11,760 nucleotides of DNA, from contig CAAAJI010001233.1 in the NCBI GenBank assembly GCA_900642245.1, positions 1-11,760 on the forward strand, given 5' to 3'. The DNA is from Fragilaria radians (lineage: Eukaryota > Bacillariophyta > Fragilariophyceae > Fragilariales > Fragilariaceae). Made by a program: the position numbers and the translations under genes. Position 1 is the stretch's first letter; the number at the start of each line of letters is the position of its first letter. Positions 1 to 9,224 of this stretch are shown here, piece by piece. Below the pieces are notes generated by a model that made no database searches, was not told the origin of the DNA, and was given only the letters and a program-made list of their open reading frames with translations.

Positions 1-1071
1 GACATCAGCGACCAAGATGTGACTCGTCGTTACAACGTCTATACCTAAATTACGCAACCGATTGATTGGGTAATCCAATTGGGTGGATTGATTCCTTAAG
101 CCTGTATATGGGATTATTGTCAATTGAGGACAATTCGATTTCCAGTCATCCCATAATGGATTCTCAGATTCCAAGTATACAACTGCCACAATTGGATCGC
201 TCCAACGACGGCACGTTTCCTGCAAAATCCACATCCGATCCAAGGAACACTGTATTAAAAGAGTTGTCTGAATAGAGGCAGCAGTTTCTGGACAATGGGA
301 AAGATTGGACTCGCTGTCGATGGAAAGTAAAGATCGCTGCATTCCATGTGAATCATTACCATTCGACTCTTTAATCAAAATTTTGTCATCCTGAGATTTG
401 TCTGATTTATTGTCCTTCGAAATCTCCTTGATGGAGTTACTTGCCATTATTTTATTATCTGTTTCTGATTTTGCCCCATCCATGATCTTCGTTTTCAATG
501 TTGATGATTGAGTAATTATCAGAGTTTCTGATGGTTCGATTTCTGATTCTATTCTTGATGTCAGAACAACATCGTTTCGATGATAAAAATCAGGCACAAT
601 TTTCTCTAATAGCTTCAACCTAGTTTTCCCTTTAAGATCCGTTCGAATTCTCATTAGAGTTGATAGGGCTTCTATTTCTTCAGCTACGGATGGAAGATGA
701 AGTTCCGAAAGAACATTTCGATTTCCAGCAAGTATTTTTCCATATTCCCACACAACATGAACTGTAGGGACTAGAAGATGCCATACAATTATGTACGTGA
801 TACCAATAGTACTTAGGATAGTTCGTAGGGATGAAGAACAAAACAATCTGTACCATAAAGTCCTTCGTCGGAGATGATTCACCTTCTTATCCTTGCCTGG
901 ATAGTACTGTCCACCCAATAAAAAATTATTACAGGTTGACGATCCAGGAACCTGATAAATCGGTAACGATAGATTACTCTTCTTATTGAAAGATGTTGTT
1001 GGTGACGATGGGTACGACGGTAAGTTTGGAACAGCTTTTACTCGCCGTCTATTTTGCGGGGTTGTTATCAT
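1..1071 (-). CDS. Partial GT49-like (LARGE/B4GAT1-type) type II membrane glycosyltransferase, 3' end cut by window edge
   Basis: An uninterrupted minus-strand frame of 357 codons runs from ATG 1071 to base 1. No other in-frame ATG occurs between 1071 and the upstream in-frame stop at 1203-1201, so this start is the only one visible. Residues 1-83 are Pro/Ser-rich and basic (cytosolic tail, RRR at 8-10 and 68-70). Residues about 84-108 form one hydrophobic segment (ILSTIGITYIIVWHLLVP), a type II signal anchor. Residues about 110-260 are a Ser/Lys/Asp-rich stem. From about 267 the sequence follows the start of a GT49 domain: TLLIQCSLDRMWIL, RRWSDPIVAVVYL, LTIIPYTG, then YPINRLRNLGIDVVTTSHIL and VADV. 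In LARGE and B4GAT1 the last block runs into the metal-binding DxD, so D356 would be its first Asp and the second lies outside the window. Family members transfer xylose or glucuronic acid in the Golgi; the donor sugar here cannot be told. Family assignment is from remembered motifs, not a search. Confidence 0.82.
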   Translation of the reverse strand, partial: MITTPQNRRRVKAVPNLPSYPSSPTTSFNKKSNLSLPIYQVPGSSTCNNFLLGGQYYPGKDKKVNHLRRRTLWYRLFCSSSLRTILSTIGITYIIVWHLLVPTVHVVWEYGKILAGNRNVLSELHLPSVAEEIEALSTLMRIRTDLKGKTRLKLLEKIVPDFYHRNDVVLTSRIESEIEPSETLIITQSSTLKTKIMDGAKSETDNKIMASNSIKEISKDNKSDKSQDDKILIKESNGNDSHGMQRSLLSIDSESNLSHCPETAASIQTTLLIQCSLDRMWILQETCRRWSDPIVAVVYLESENPLWDDWKSNCPQLTIIPYTGLRNQSTQLDYPINRLRNLGIDVVTTSHILVADV

Positions 1072-2528
1072 AGTATTTGTTAGCCAATTGGAACTCCTTT
1101 TCGCACTTTTTCCCGAGAAAGAATAAAAAGAAAATGTTTGATATGTTAGCAGATTAGTAGTTGCCCTGGTTGATATCAAGGACTTGATCAAATTAATGAA
1201 TCACTTTCTAGATCCAAAATTGTACAACATTAACAGAATGACAATGACAATTTGTCGGTTTGGCACCTGAACAACTTCAATAGGGCTAGTAATCCGCTAA
1301 CCACGATTTAAAAACTAGCAAACATACTAATTGAAAAAACAGCATCAATTCATAAATGACAGATATTGAAGTTCACCAAAGGGAGCTTTGCCATCAGTGT
1401 AACGATGGAAAATATCATTACAGAAGCCAATTTTGCAGCGCGGAAATTTAATCATACTACAGATGGGCCAAGTGCAGCCATTTCCTGGAATTGTGATTTG
1501 ATGAGGAAGTTGAGCAAACAAGGCACGCAGTCTTTGACTGTACAATGAAGGACATGGTGAGCATATTCTGGTCAAAATGAGAAATTATTTAATGAATAAA
1601 GACTTACCTTTGAAATTAAAATATATTTGGATAGAGAATTCTCTGCTGACTCTGAGAGAATAGAAGGAATGCACTCGTGATGGGGAAAATGGTATACTTT
1701 CATTTTAGCTTTCGCGCTGAACCTAATATGGAGACTTACTACTTGCAAAGATTAAGGTAGCCTAGAGACAAAGCCAATATGATTAGAGTAATTATTATTC
1801 TCAGAATGAGATTGATGGGCTTCCTTCATTTCCAAGATAATCTGTTATTAAATGGAGAAAGTTCATTCCAATATTATTAACAACCTTTATCATCAATTTC
1901 GCTCCGTTTAACGTGACGTGACCTTCCAATATGGATTTGAATATTTGGGTTCATTAACTTATTAATATAGCACATCCATGAACAGGGATGTAACTTATGG
2001 TTTTCTACACTTTACTAAGCCTCGCAAATAGGATTGTCAAGTGATGGTGTCGATTTTCAAAACATTTACTTGAGCCATTCCTTGAAACCCTCGTATAAAA
2101 GAAATCCATTTATCTGTATTGAGATATTGAACATGATTGGGCATACGCGACTCTATCTAGTATTCCATGTTCAATCACAGATTTTCATGTGTGTTTCACC
2201 TTGTACTAGAAATCCTCTGATATATTCTACGAACTCAATATTCCCTCAACAGAAAACAAGATAAGAAATACGATATACAAGATTCTAACCTACTTTATAC
2301 TTGTTTCATAACGATGATATACAAATCATTGAAGTAGTAGGCGACTCACGTGCACAAATAGCTACAAAGTGATCATGGTGTTATTAACAACATCCAAGAT
2401 AGATCCCTTCCCTGGAGGGGACAAAAAAAGCCAATTTTTTTAGCAAAAGGGCGCGGTTGGCACATAGTGAGACGTAACGGTGAATTGGTCTTGTCCCTAT
2501 TATGTGGTAGATGATTGTTAGGCTCGGA
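1072..2528. other. Intergenic stretch between GH81 and GT49 genes
   Basis: About 1.46 kb of AT-rich DNA holds the 3' side of the GH81 gene and the 5' side of the GT49-like gene, both on the minus strand. Short open frames on both strands (for example plus 2034-2264, which begins with TTG) show no recognisable motif. The only protein-like signal is the candidate minus-strand exon at 1452-1567. No tRNA-like or rRNA-like sequence was seen. Confidence 0.6.
1452..1567 (-). pseudogene. Possible relic exon with a TAZ-zinc-finger-like fragment
   Basis: On the minus strand a splice-like pair, AAAG|GTAAGT (donor, exon base 1608) and TTTTGACCAG (acceptor, exon base 1567), would bound a 40-bp intron. 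Read after the acceptor, the frame gives EYAHHVLHCTVKDCVPC followed by LLNFLIKSQ and stops at TGA 1454-1452. The spacing H-x3-C-x4-C followed by VP-C resembles the last part of a TAZ zinc finger (family pattern H-x3-C-x4-C-x-V-P-x-C), but it has two residues fewer before the last Cys. The rest of a TAZ domain is not visible upstream. It is therefore a decayed fragment at best and may be chance. Confidence 0.2.
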
Positions 2529-5500
2529 TTATTTTGAAGCGTCACAACATGCTAGAAACTTTCCTCCACTCGTGGGACAGCAGTCTCCACGGAGACCTGA
2601 ACATTGTGAATGGCTATCACAAGATGCATTATCACTGCTGAAAGAATCTCCACTGAGAGGTAGGACGTTTTGATGATTGTCTACCAATTCGGGAGAAGTG
2701 TTGCAACAATCGAGAAAATTACCTGCGCTGGTGGGGCAACAGAGTCCTATTAGACCCGTACATTTAGGATGACTTTCACATGATGATGAAAGTCCACTGT
2801 TATCATTCGATGACGCACTTTTAGGATCGAATACATCATCCGGAGGTTGAAAATCGGGTAGTGAACTTATGAAGTATAGAACTTGACTTTTGCTTAATCC
2901 AGAGTCCATCTGAGAGCTTAGCATTGTCACGGCCTTTTCCCATGCAATATTGGGGTCTACCATTGCTTCATTACAAACAGCATAACCTTGCCAAGCCGAA
3001 GGAATTTCTGAAACTGCAATTACATTCTTGTATTGTTCAGTGACATAATCTTTGTCAAAAACTTCGGCAGTGATTGCCGTCACAGGTATGACATTAATTA
3101 AATGAACATAGAACAATTCCTTTGCAAAGTATGTAGAACAGACAGCATCTAACATTCCGAGGTTCCCCACCATATAATTACGTGTAAATGACGCGTCGTA
3201 TCGTTGAGGTGTCGCATCTTGTTTTGATACATTTTGATCCATACGAGGAGGCGTCATTTGCCAATACGTCTTGGTTCCTCGTATTTCGGTTGCCAAGAGG
3301 AGTCTCATAAAGTCACGTACTTCTACCGAAACGTCGGTTTCCAACAAATTACTTTTTACTAACGTCCAAAGATACGCTCCATAATACCCATTGATTGCTT
3401 CACTGGTGCTCTCTTGAGATTTTCCATTCCCCTGCTGGAATAGTCCAGCAGCAAACGAATGTCCGTCGTACCATGACTTGTACCTAGTGAATGGAAAAAA
3501 GATACCGTCATCAACGATGGAGGAATCAATGTTACCCACGTAGGCAATGTCGTAGAGTAAACTATCTACTTGCGTTTTATATTGCTTGACGAATGTGGCA
3601 TTCAGATGGCCCATAATCGCAGCTGCATAAAGAATGTACCTGAAAAGAGATTTTTGGTAAGAGGACTATTCAAGAACTCCATACATTGAAAGCAACATGC
3701 TGAACGTACCCATAGTGAAAGTGATGATCGTTGTAGCGTCCATTTCCAAAGTCTTCATCTGAATTAAGTAATCCATTTTTGGACACAATACCACCAAACT
3801 TTGCATCATAGACTAGCTCGTCTTCTATCTTTCCATCGAATAGATCTGCAAGAGAGTTGTATAGAATCTTGGCAATTTCGTTTCCACTTTGAGACGTAAC
3901 GTTGGATTCCTTGGCCATGACTTGAGAAATGTGAGCCAACTGCGCCAACCTAGCTACTTGTTTCCCATATCCATATATATTAAGTGTTTTTGTCGTAAGA
4001 AACAGGTATTTATCAATTTCGATACTTTCTTGGATATGACGAATAACGGCGTCATTAAAATTCCAGTCAGAGGAAACATCAAATTGAGTATCTGTTAGGA
4101 CCTCATCGTAGGACCATGTAGTCCCCACAACTGGAATCATCTTTCCTTTGATACACCAATATTGAAGATCGAATACTTTATCTGTTAGGATATAATCGGA
4201 ATCCAATACGTCAGCATGATGAGGAAGTCCAAGCATCAAAAGATCGAGTCGTTCTTTTGTGCTGGGACTCATCTTTTGAGTTTCATATTGAAAACGAATT
4301 GTCCCAATACTTCGTTTCCTGGCTGTATTTGAGCTTGAGGATGAAGAAATTCCTTTCACAGTCTTCCATGTACTGGAATCGGTGGATGAAGCAACATTGG
4401 CCTCACTGAATTCCCAGCTCACTTTACCTCCAATTGGGTAAACCCCGGAATGATAGACTAACGTTTTGAATCCTGTTGACTGAAAGACTTGCATCAGGTC
4501 AGTTGAGGCATCGTTCACTTTAGCTTTCCCATTTGCCGAGATACTCGTAGGTGGGATCAAAGCAAAGCGGAGAACACCCGAGAAGCTCGTAGCTGCTACT
4601 ATTTGTGTACGGATTCGAGAATCAAAGGAGAACTCAATAGTTTCAGATGCAAATACGATCCATTTTTTGTTTTCTTGAGTAACTATAAGGAATCGTTGGC
4701 CCTTTAGAGAAAGAATTGGTGTTGAAGTGACCTGCATATTGCATCAGTTCAAAATTGAAAATGTTTTGTCAACGAAAGTTTTCATTTCAACGTACCGATG
4801 TTGGAAAGCATGGACCCCACTTGGAAGTCACACTGTTTCCACTTTCTGAGTCATCTATATTGACAGCGCTAACATCGAGAGAGCAAAATATTTTTTCAAA
4901 CGTGGATAGTGCCTTAATAACAGGTCTTGATTTCACATATTTTGTTGTTACGTATGGCATCCCATGGACTAGATATGTCTCCCAATAACTTTCACTTTCA
5001 TTTTCATTCGTACGGAATCGTAATGCGACGCTAAGAGGATCAAATTTGGTAACATGACGTTTGTAAGGCGTGTCGACTGACCCGAGAGTCAAATCTGGTT
5101 CAAATACATCTCTTATGGAAATGTTATCCATCATCCGTCTCATCGCAGGATAGGAAATTTGTAGGAGAGAGTTAGACCATTTGAATGCATAGGGATAGGT
5201 AACAATGGGATACGACAATCCCAGTGCATCCGGTGCCATAACAAGATTGGTCCAGAATGCTCCAGTCGGAAATGGTACTTTTAGCAATGGTATTGCATTG
5301 GAAGGAGATGTTGCTCCTTTGGATGTCGTAGCATCAAATAATAAAATTGGATCAAACAAATCCGGAAGGATTATCTTTGAGGCCGGATCGCCATAATCAG
5401 CCCTATCGACGATCGGGAAGGGCATACGAAAGATTGGAGCCAGCCCCCCATTATTTCCAATGCCATTCATCGAGACTCTCCGTTTTGGCTTTAGCACTAC

Positions 5501-5908
5501 AATTAACATGATCATGAGAATCATCATAACCATAAATACAATGATCCTTAGGACACGTTGAGTTCCTTTTGCATCAAAGCATGAAAACGATGGAAAAGAA
5601 CCACACCAGATTGATGTTGTTGGTTTGTTAATGTGTTTCATTCTACCATTAGGTGCCAACGTTTGAAGTTCGCCACCTCTTGGAATATCTATACCATTGC
5701 TTCTATCTCCATCTTTCCAAATTAACAATTGTGGTAAGTCACGGCTGCTACTGTTGGGAGTTTCCCCTTCATTGTCTGTTCCAACTAAGAATTCACCAAA
5801 CAAAATATCCGTTTCCGACACTTGAGGAGATGGTGGAGTTTCATCAGCCGTCGATCCATACAAGTAATGATAGGTTGGCTTGGACGTTCCTTCTCGAAGA
5901 GGACCCAT
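2529..5908 (-). CDS. Membrane-anchored GH81 endo-1,3-beta-glucanase, three exons, complete
   Basis: Joining exons 5908-4796, 4731-3710 and 3639-2529 gives 1082 codons (1081 aa plus TAA). ATG 5908 is chosen because the frame above it has no other ATG before a stop at 5992-5990. Layout: cytosolic tail 1-121; very hydrophobic segment about 122-139 (IIVFMVMMILMIMLIVV) followed by KPKRR, a signal anchor; GH81 N-terminal beta region from about 210 (VPFPTGAFWTNLV, YPIVTYPYAF, LQISYP, YLVHGMPYVTTKY); helical catalytic part with YNDHHFHYGY (D706) and QESTSEAINGYYGAYLW (E788, E792). In the family the Asp of DHHFHYG and the Glu pair four residues apart are the catalytic-site acids, and all are present. 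The tail carries two six-Cys modules (999-1024, 1052-1077). GH81 enzymes cut beta-1,3-glucan (laminarin, callose) internally; topology predicts a lumenal or extracellular catalytic domain. Native substrate, for example chrysolaminarin or cell-surface callose, is inference. Confidence 0.93.
2544..2780 (-). repeat. Two copies of a six-Cys module in the GH81 C-terminus
   Basis: Translated from the minus strand, 2780-2703 and 2621-2544 each encode C-x5-C-x6-CC-x9-CC: SCESHPKCTGLIGLCCPTS with NFLDCC, and SCDSHSQCSGLRGDCCPTS with KFLACC. They are separated by a 27-residue Ser/Asp-rich linker. The second copy ends three residues before the stop codon. Regular Cys pairing indicates a small disulphide-bonded extracellular module, possibly for binding polysaccharide or wall. 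Similar CCPT modules are, to my memory, common in diatom secreted proteins; the function is unknown to me. Confidence 0.85.
3640..3709 (-). other. GH81 intron 2 (70 bp, splits a Gly codon)
   Basis: On the minus strand the donor is CACTATGG|GTACGT and the acceptor is CTCTTTTCAG|GTACAT. Joining gives GG plus G, a Gly codon, and restores the conserved GH81 block DHHFHYGY followed by ILYAAAIMG. Read-through meets an in-frame TGA. The donor hexamer GTACGT is the same as in intron 1, which suggests a genome-wide donor preference. Confidence 0.92.
4732..4795 (-). other. GH81 intron 1 (64 bp, phase 0)
   Basis: On the minus strand the donor is ACATCG|GTACGT and the acceptor is AATATGCAG|GTCACT. Removing 4795-4732 joins TCG to GTC in phase 0 and links the FPTS and VTSTPIL segments of the GH81 N-terminal region. 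Read through, the frame hits TGA after two codons, so the intron is needed. It is AT-rich, as expected for a short intron. Confidence 0.88.
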
Positions 5909-6619
5909 TGAATACTGCTGCGTAAGGTAGGAAGAGTAGAAAGGGACAGAGCTTTCTCGAATCCGCAGAGAAAAGCAGAGGCACAAATATCAGTTGTCGT
6001 CGATCGACTTTCGTACTTGAACAATATTTGGACTACATATAGATAGAGATACACAAAATACTTCCTACCCCAAAATTAGGCTCTTTATTTTTTTAAGAGT
6101 GTTACAAGGGGGTGTAAAGTAAAAACGAGAACAGAAATGCATGAGAACCGTAGTGAATATGAAACGAAGCAGTAGCCAGAAAATTCATTTACTTTAAACA
6201 CCAATACAATGAATAGATGTCAAATAGAGATAAAACATCAAAGCCAAACACATCCATCTGATGAGGGAATTTTCAGCTTCCAGCCGACAAAGAAGCAATA
6301 AAGTCTTGTTTTCATCTTTGAATGCAGCTCCAAGTTGCCTCTTCCTTAAAGTGTCAGTGATGATCTAAATGCTGCCAACCAGATACCGGGAAAGTACCAC
6401 GGCTTACTTGTTCTTGGCCAAGCCATATCCGAACTGACTGACATATCACAGTCAATAAATTGAAGAATTCAGCTTAATCAAATATTTTGAAAGTTTCAGA
6501 GAACAAATCACTCAAAAAAGTAAGTAGGCGCATTGGAAATCTTCAATCCTACAAAAAGCATAAATGTTACAATGATTCATATGATGTGAATCTTGCTAGA
6601 CTCAAACTCTATTCTTGAT

Positions 6620-6886
6620 ATGTATACAATATCCAATTTCAAGCATGCACGGAAACCTAACGCTCTTTCTAACAAATTTTTTCAATATAGAAAGCTAAAG
6701 TTACATTGTTTTAGAGAAACAAACATTCTTCAAAAATACGTATGCACTCCTACAATCTTTGGCAAACTATTTGTAGGTGGAGAAACTAGAACACCTCATG
6801 TTGAAATTCTTCAAAAATCCATTCAATATATTCTGAAAAAAACCAAAAGGTTAAGCATGACCTTGGGGGCAAGTGCCATATCTTGA
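6620..6886 (+). CDS. Small uncharacterised ORF, 88 codons, doubtful
   Basis: From ATG 6620 the frame runs 88 codons to TGA 6884-6886. It is Lys-rich (KLKLHCFRETN, EILQKSIQYILKKTKR) and has no recognisable domain, signal peptide or membrane segment. It lies in AT-rich DNA where random frames of this size can occur, and the minus strand of the same region also has short open stretches such as SEYIEWIFEEFQHE. Nothing upstream marks a promoter. It could be a chance frame, a relic of a mobile element, or a real orphan; I favour chance or relic. Confidence 0.15.
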   Translation: MYTISNFKHARKPNALSNKFFQYRKLKLHCFRETNILQKYVCTPTIFGKLFVGGETRTPHVEILQKSIQYILKKTKRLSMTLGASAIS

Positions 6887-6938
6887 AGTATCAATGAAGA
6901 AGAAAATTGGGGCAAGTAAAGTATCTTGTCATATCAAT
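6866..6938 (+). repeat. Imperfect 30-bp direct repeat
   Basis: GGGGCAAGT, four variable bases, TATCTTG, three variable bases and TATCAAT occur at 6866-6895 and again at 6909-6938, offset 43 bp, with 23 of 30 positions identical. The spacing bases are unrelated. It is probably a local duplication; no function is evident. Confidence 0.55.
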
Positions 6939-7112
6939 TACCTAGAAAATATTCTATATACAGACACCTCTCCGATGATAAGAAATGATTAGGCTATAGT
7001 GCAATCACTAGGCTATGACATGTATCTGTGAATTGGGGAGAGATGTTCCTTTTTTTCCACAACAAAATGCAGAGACTCTAAAAATATTTCAAAAGAAGAA
7101 TTGAATGATTAC

Positions 7113-7704
7113 CTTTACAAATGGGGGTTGTGCAATACTTTCCAGAACAGATAAAACAATTTTGTCAAAGTGACTATGTCTCATCCATACAGTGCACTTG
7201 TTTGCAATAGAATTATCCTGCATGTACTTCAATATTCGGTATGGCCCCACTCAGAGATTCCATAGAAAGGATGTGGTATTCCATAGTTTGTATAGTCATG
7301 AATGATCCATTTTCTGTTGAATAGAGCTATTCAGATTTTCTCTCAGCAAGCATTCACCTCCCAAGTGTAATATTCAACTCCTTCATTGTGAGTTTTTGCT
7401 GAAAATGGGACCTGAAATGAATATTGAAGGGATTATGTTAACCCTTGTTACAAATGATGAAATTCTCAGATTTGATGAGCAGATTAAAGTGCAAAAAAGC
7501 TTTCTAATTGGATCCAAAGATAAGTGTGTACTTTGATGATGGCAAGCAAGGATGGATGAATGATATGTAAATGTCATCAAAAGAAAGGTTATCCTCAATT
7601 GAAATTACAAGGTCTGCAATTTGAGATGGATGAGATGGTTGGATAAATGTGTGGGTTTTGTTCTTGAAAGGATAAGGAGGAAATCTACTCCCATGGAATC
7701 CCAT
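7113..7704 (-). pseudogene. Decayed minus-strand gene of unknown family
   Basis: Protein-like segments follow each other on the minus strand with disruptions. Segment one starts at ATG 7704 (HTFIQPSHPSQIADLVIS, DIYISFIHPCLPSSKYTLIF), meets TAG at 7506-7504, and continues in frame (KAFLHFNLLIKSENFI) to 7441. Segment two, in another frame, runs from 7411 (VPFSAKTHNEGVEYYTWEV), crosses TGA at 7345-7343 and 7333-7331, then reads NRKWIIHDYTNYGIPHPFYG to the G run at 7248-7245. There one extra G would restore EWGPYRILKYMQDNS and the stretch down to PPFVK at 7113, next to a GTAATC donor-like site. The even composition and hydrophobic patterning look like former coding sequence. I do not recognise the family; a degenerate transposable-element protein is one option. 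Small undetected introns could explain some of the stops. Confidence 0.35.
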
Positions 7705-7888
7705 AACAAGGCAAAAGAGGCTGGGTTAACCTGTGTTTTTTGTATGATGCCGATAATGCGATAAATTTAGTTAGTACAAAATAGGTGTAGGGGGAAAATT
7801 GATATCACGGGCAAAATTAATTTCTTCCGCAAGTTTTGCCATCCACAATGTCAATCTTTGTGCTAACCCCTGGAAATGAAATACTTAC

Positions 7889-7990
7889 CAATCTGACCAC
7901 ATCTTCGATTGTGTAGTTCTTTGTCTCTGTGCCTTGAGCTTCCAACATGGCCACAGAAGTGCCTTTCTGTTTCTTTCTAGCTCTCAACAT
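7889..7990 (-). CDS. Candidate first exon of an unrecognised gene
   Basis: A minus-strand frame starts at ATG 7990 and reads MLRARKKQKGTSVAML then EAQGTETKNYTIEDVVRL for 34 codons up to a consensus donor TTG|GTAAGT (bases 7888-7883). Without splicing the frame continues 23 codons to TAA. A TACTAAC branch-like motif followed by ACACAG|GTTAACC (acceptor at about 7729) lies on the same strand about 150 bp further on. No domain is recognised. It may be the first exon of the decayed gene at 7704-7113, but joining the two gives no long frame. Confidence 0.3.
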
Positions 7991-8625
7991 GATTCAAATA
8001 TGAGCAGTCGAATTACAAAGTTGAAATTCTAGCTAGCAAAAAAACTTAAATTTTTGAGCCGCGCCATATTTTGATGAAGATCTCCCCTATGCAAATGAGC
8101 TACGGTAACCCCCTATCATTTTGCGAGTTCTACAAGTCTCTACTGAGCGTTTTATTCGATCTTCGTGAATGAATACGGTCAAATCACTCGTTTCCCATTC
8201 TGTCCAGTTACACCCGTAATATGATCAGTCCAGATACTGTGTTAATGCTTGTACCGTCGATACAATAGGTGTATTCATCAGCGCTGAAGTAGCATGATGT
8301 GAGCTTTCTGGCAAGTACTCAGCTTCTGGCATTTTTCACTCAATTTGTTTTCTATTTTTCAATCTGTGTGTCGATATCTTGATGCGGCATTATGAATTAC
8401 ATTGTTAAAGAACTATACGTTTTGATTCAGTGATAGATCATACAGAGAATGTGCCAATAAGCAACGCTTTTTTATTGATAATACAATCAGACTAGATCAA
8501 AATTTATCATTCCTTTAATAATGCTGATGATTGTCAGGTCATTAATTTGAATATTATACGTATTTGCATGACACAATCGCTGTCCAAAAAGTGTGGTAGG
8601 CAATAAATTATTGCTGAAATCAGTG
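7991..8625. other. Gene-free stretch
   Basis: About 630 bp of AT-rich sequence with no open frame over 60 codons, no recognisable RNA gene and no clear repeat. It separates the decayed minus-strand material from the duplicated block that starts near 8626. Confidence 0.6.
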
Positions 8626-9224
8626 TTACTGGCGCAATACTAAAGAATCTTTACACATGATGCTTTCTATATAAGGGTTGATGTAAGTGACCTCATGCTT
8701 TGAAATGAAACATAGATTTGCAATTGCGAAATCGTGTGTCAGGCGCACATAGCAACACTTTTACTCAGTGCACACAAACCTGTTGAAAAAGTAGACTACC
8801 AAATTAGCTGTACACGCACTTTAAGGAATGTTGAGAATAGTTAATACAAAAAGTTGCATACTTAAGAAAACTCCAAAAATCGTCATTGATGAGAAAATTT
8901 TCTTAAGTAACATATATAGGTTACTCCGATGTCGTTTCGTGAATCTTCTTCTCCGTTAGAATAAAGTGAATGAAAGGTACAGAACAAATTTACTAATGTA
9001 TTGGCTAGATTGCCCTTCGGATTGTTTTTGAGCCCCCATAATTTCGTAAGCAATAAGTGAAGGTTCCCAATGATATAATTAAGTTTTCTCGCGTTAACCA
9101 AAATTGAATGAAATGGAAAATCAATTTTGAATTTCGCTTGAGAATTTCTTCTCCTACACATATTGTGTGTCACGTTTCAAAGAACAGTACCGAGTCAATC
9201 ATTAATATCAGGCACTCAAGAAAA
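8626..9224 (+). repeat. 5' flank of orphan gene, duplicated copy 1
   Basis: From about 8626 (TACTGGCGCAATACTAAAG) this flank aligns, with many small indels, to about 11040-11684. The best blocks are GATTTGCAATTGCGAAATC at 8715-8733, the TGTTGAA..GTAGACTAC region near 8780, a 22-bp identity at 8929-8950, TTCCCAATGAT near 9063, and TTCTTCTCCT near 9150. Indels are not multiples of three (for example CAATTTTGAATTT against CAACTTGAATTT near 9120), so this is non-coding flank and not an N-terminal extension of the gene. It presumably contains promoter and 5' leader. Confidence 0.75.
8715..8733 (+). promoter_or_regulatory. Conserved near-palindromic block, copy 1
   Basis: GATTTGCAATTGCGAAATC is identical to 11141-11159 in the flank of the second copy, although surrounding sequence has diverged. 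Its centre GCAATTGC is a perfect palindrome extended by TT and near-matching AA arms, the shape of a dimeric factor site. It lies about 490 bp before the orphan ATG. A role in regulation is inference. Confidence 0.35.

Larger units (their letters stand above)
5909..7112. other. Non-coding stretch upstream of GH81
   Basis: About 1.2 kb without a convincing gene. The part next to 5908 should hold the GH81 promoter and 5' leader, but no clear TATA box or initiator stands out among many AT-rich runs. The stretch includes a weak small ORF (6620-6886) and an imperfect 30-bp direct repeat (6866-6938), listed separately. Confidence 0.6.

Noticed and set aside
66..275. Plus-strand 69-codon ORF
   Set aside because: It is antisense to the GT49-like coding frame, which carries recognisable family motifs over the same bases.
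2034..2264. Plus-strand 76-codon ORF
   Set aside because: It begins with TTG, has no motif and lies in AT-rich intergenic DNA; likely chance.
5909..5986. Extension of the GH81 protein to 5986
   Set aside because: The only start there would be TTG at 5986, and an in-frame stop lies at 5992-5990. The first ATG is 5908.
5785..6054. Minus-strand 89-codon ORF overlapping the GH81 first exon
   Set aside because: It is in a different frame from the GH81 exon and shows no motif; the GH81 frame explains the shared part.
9108..9224. Start of the orphan protein at ATG 9108
   Set aside because: The matching region of the second copy has frame-breaking indels, so these 39 codons are leader and not protein.
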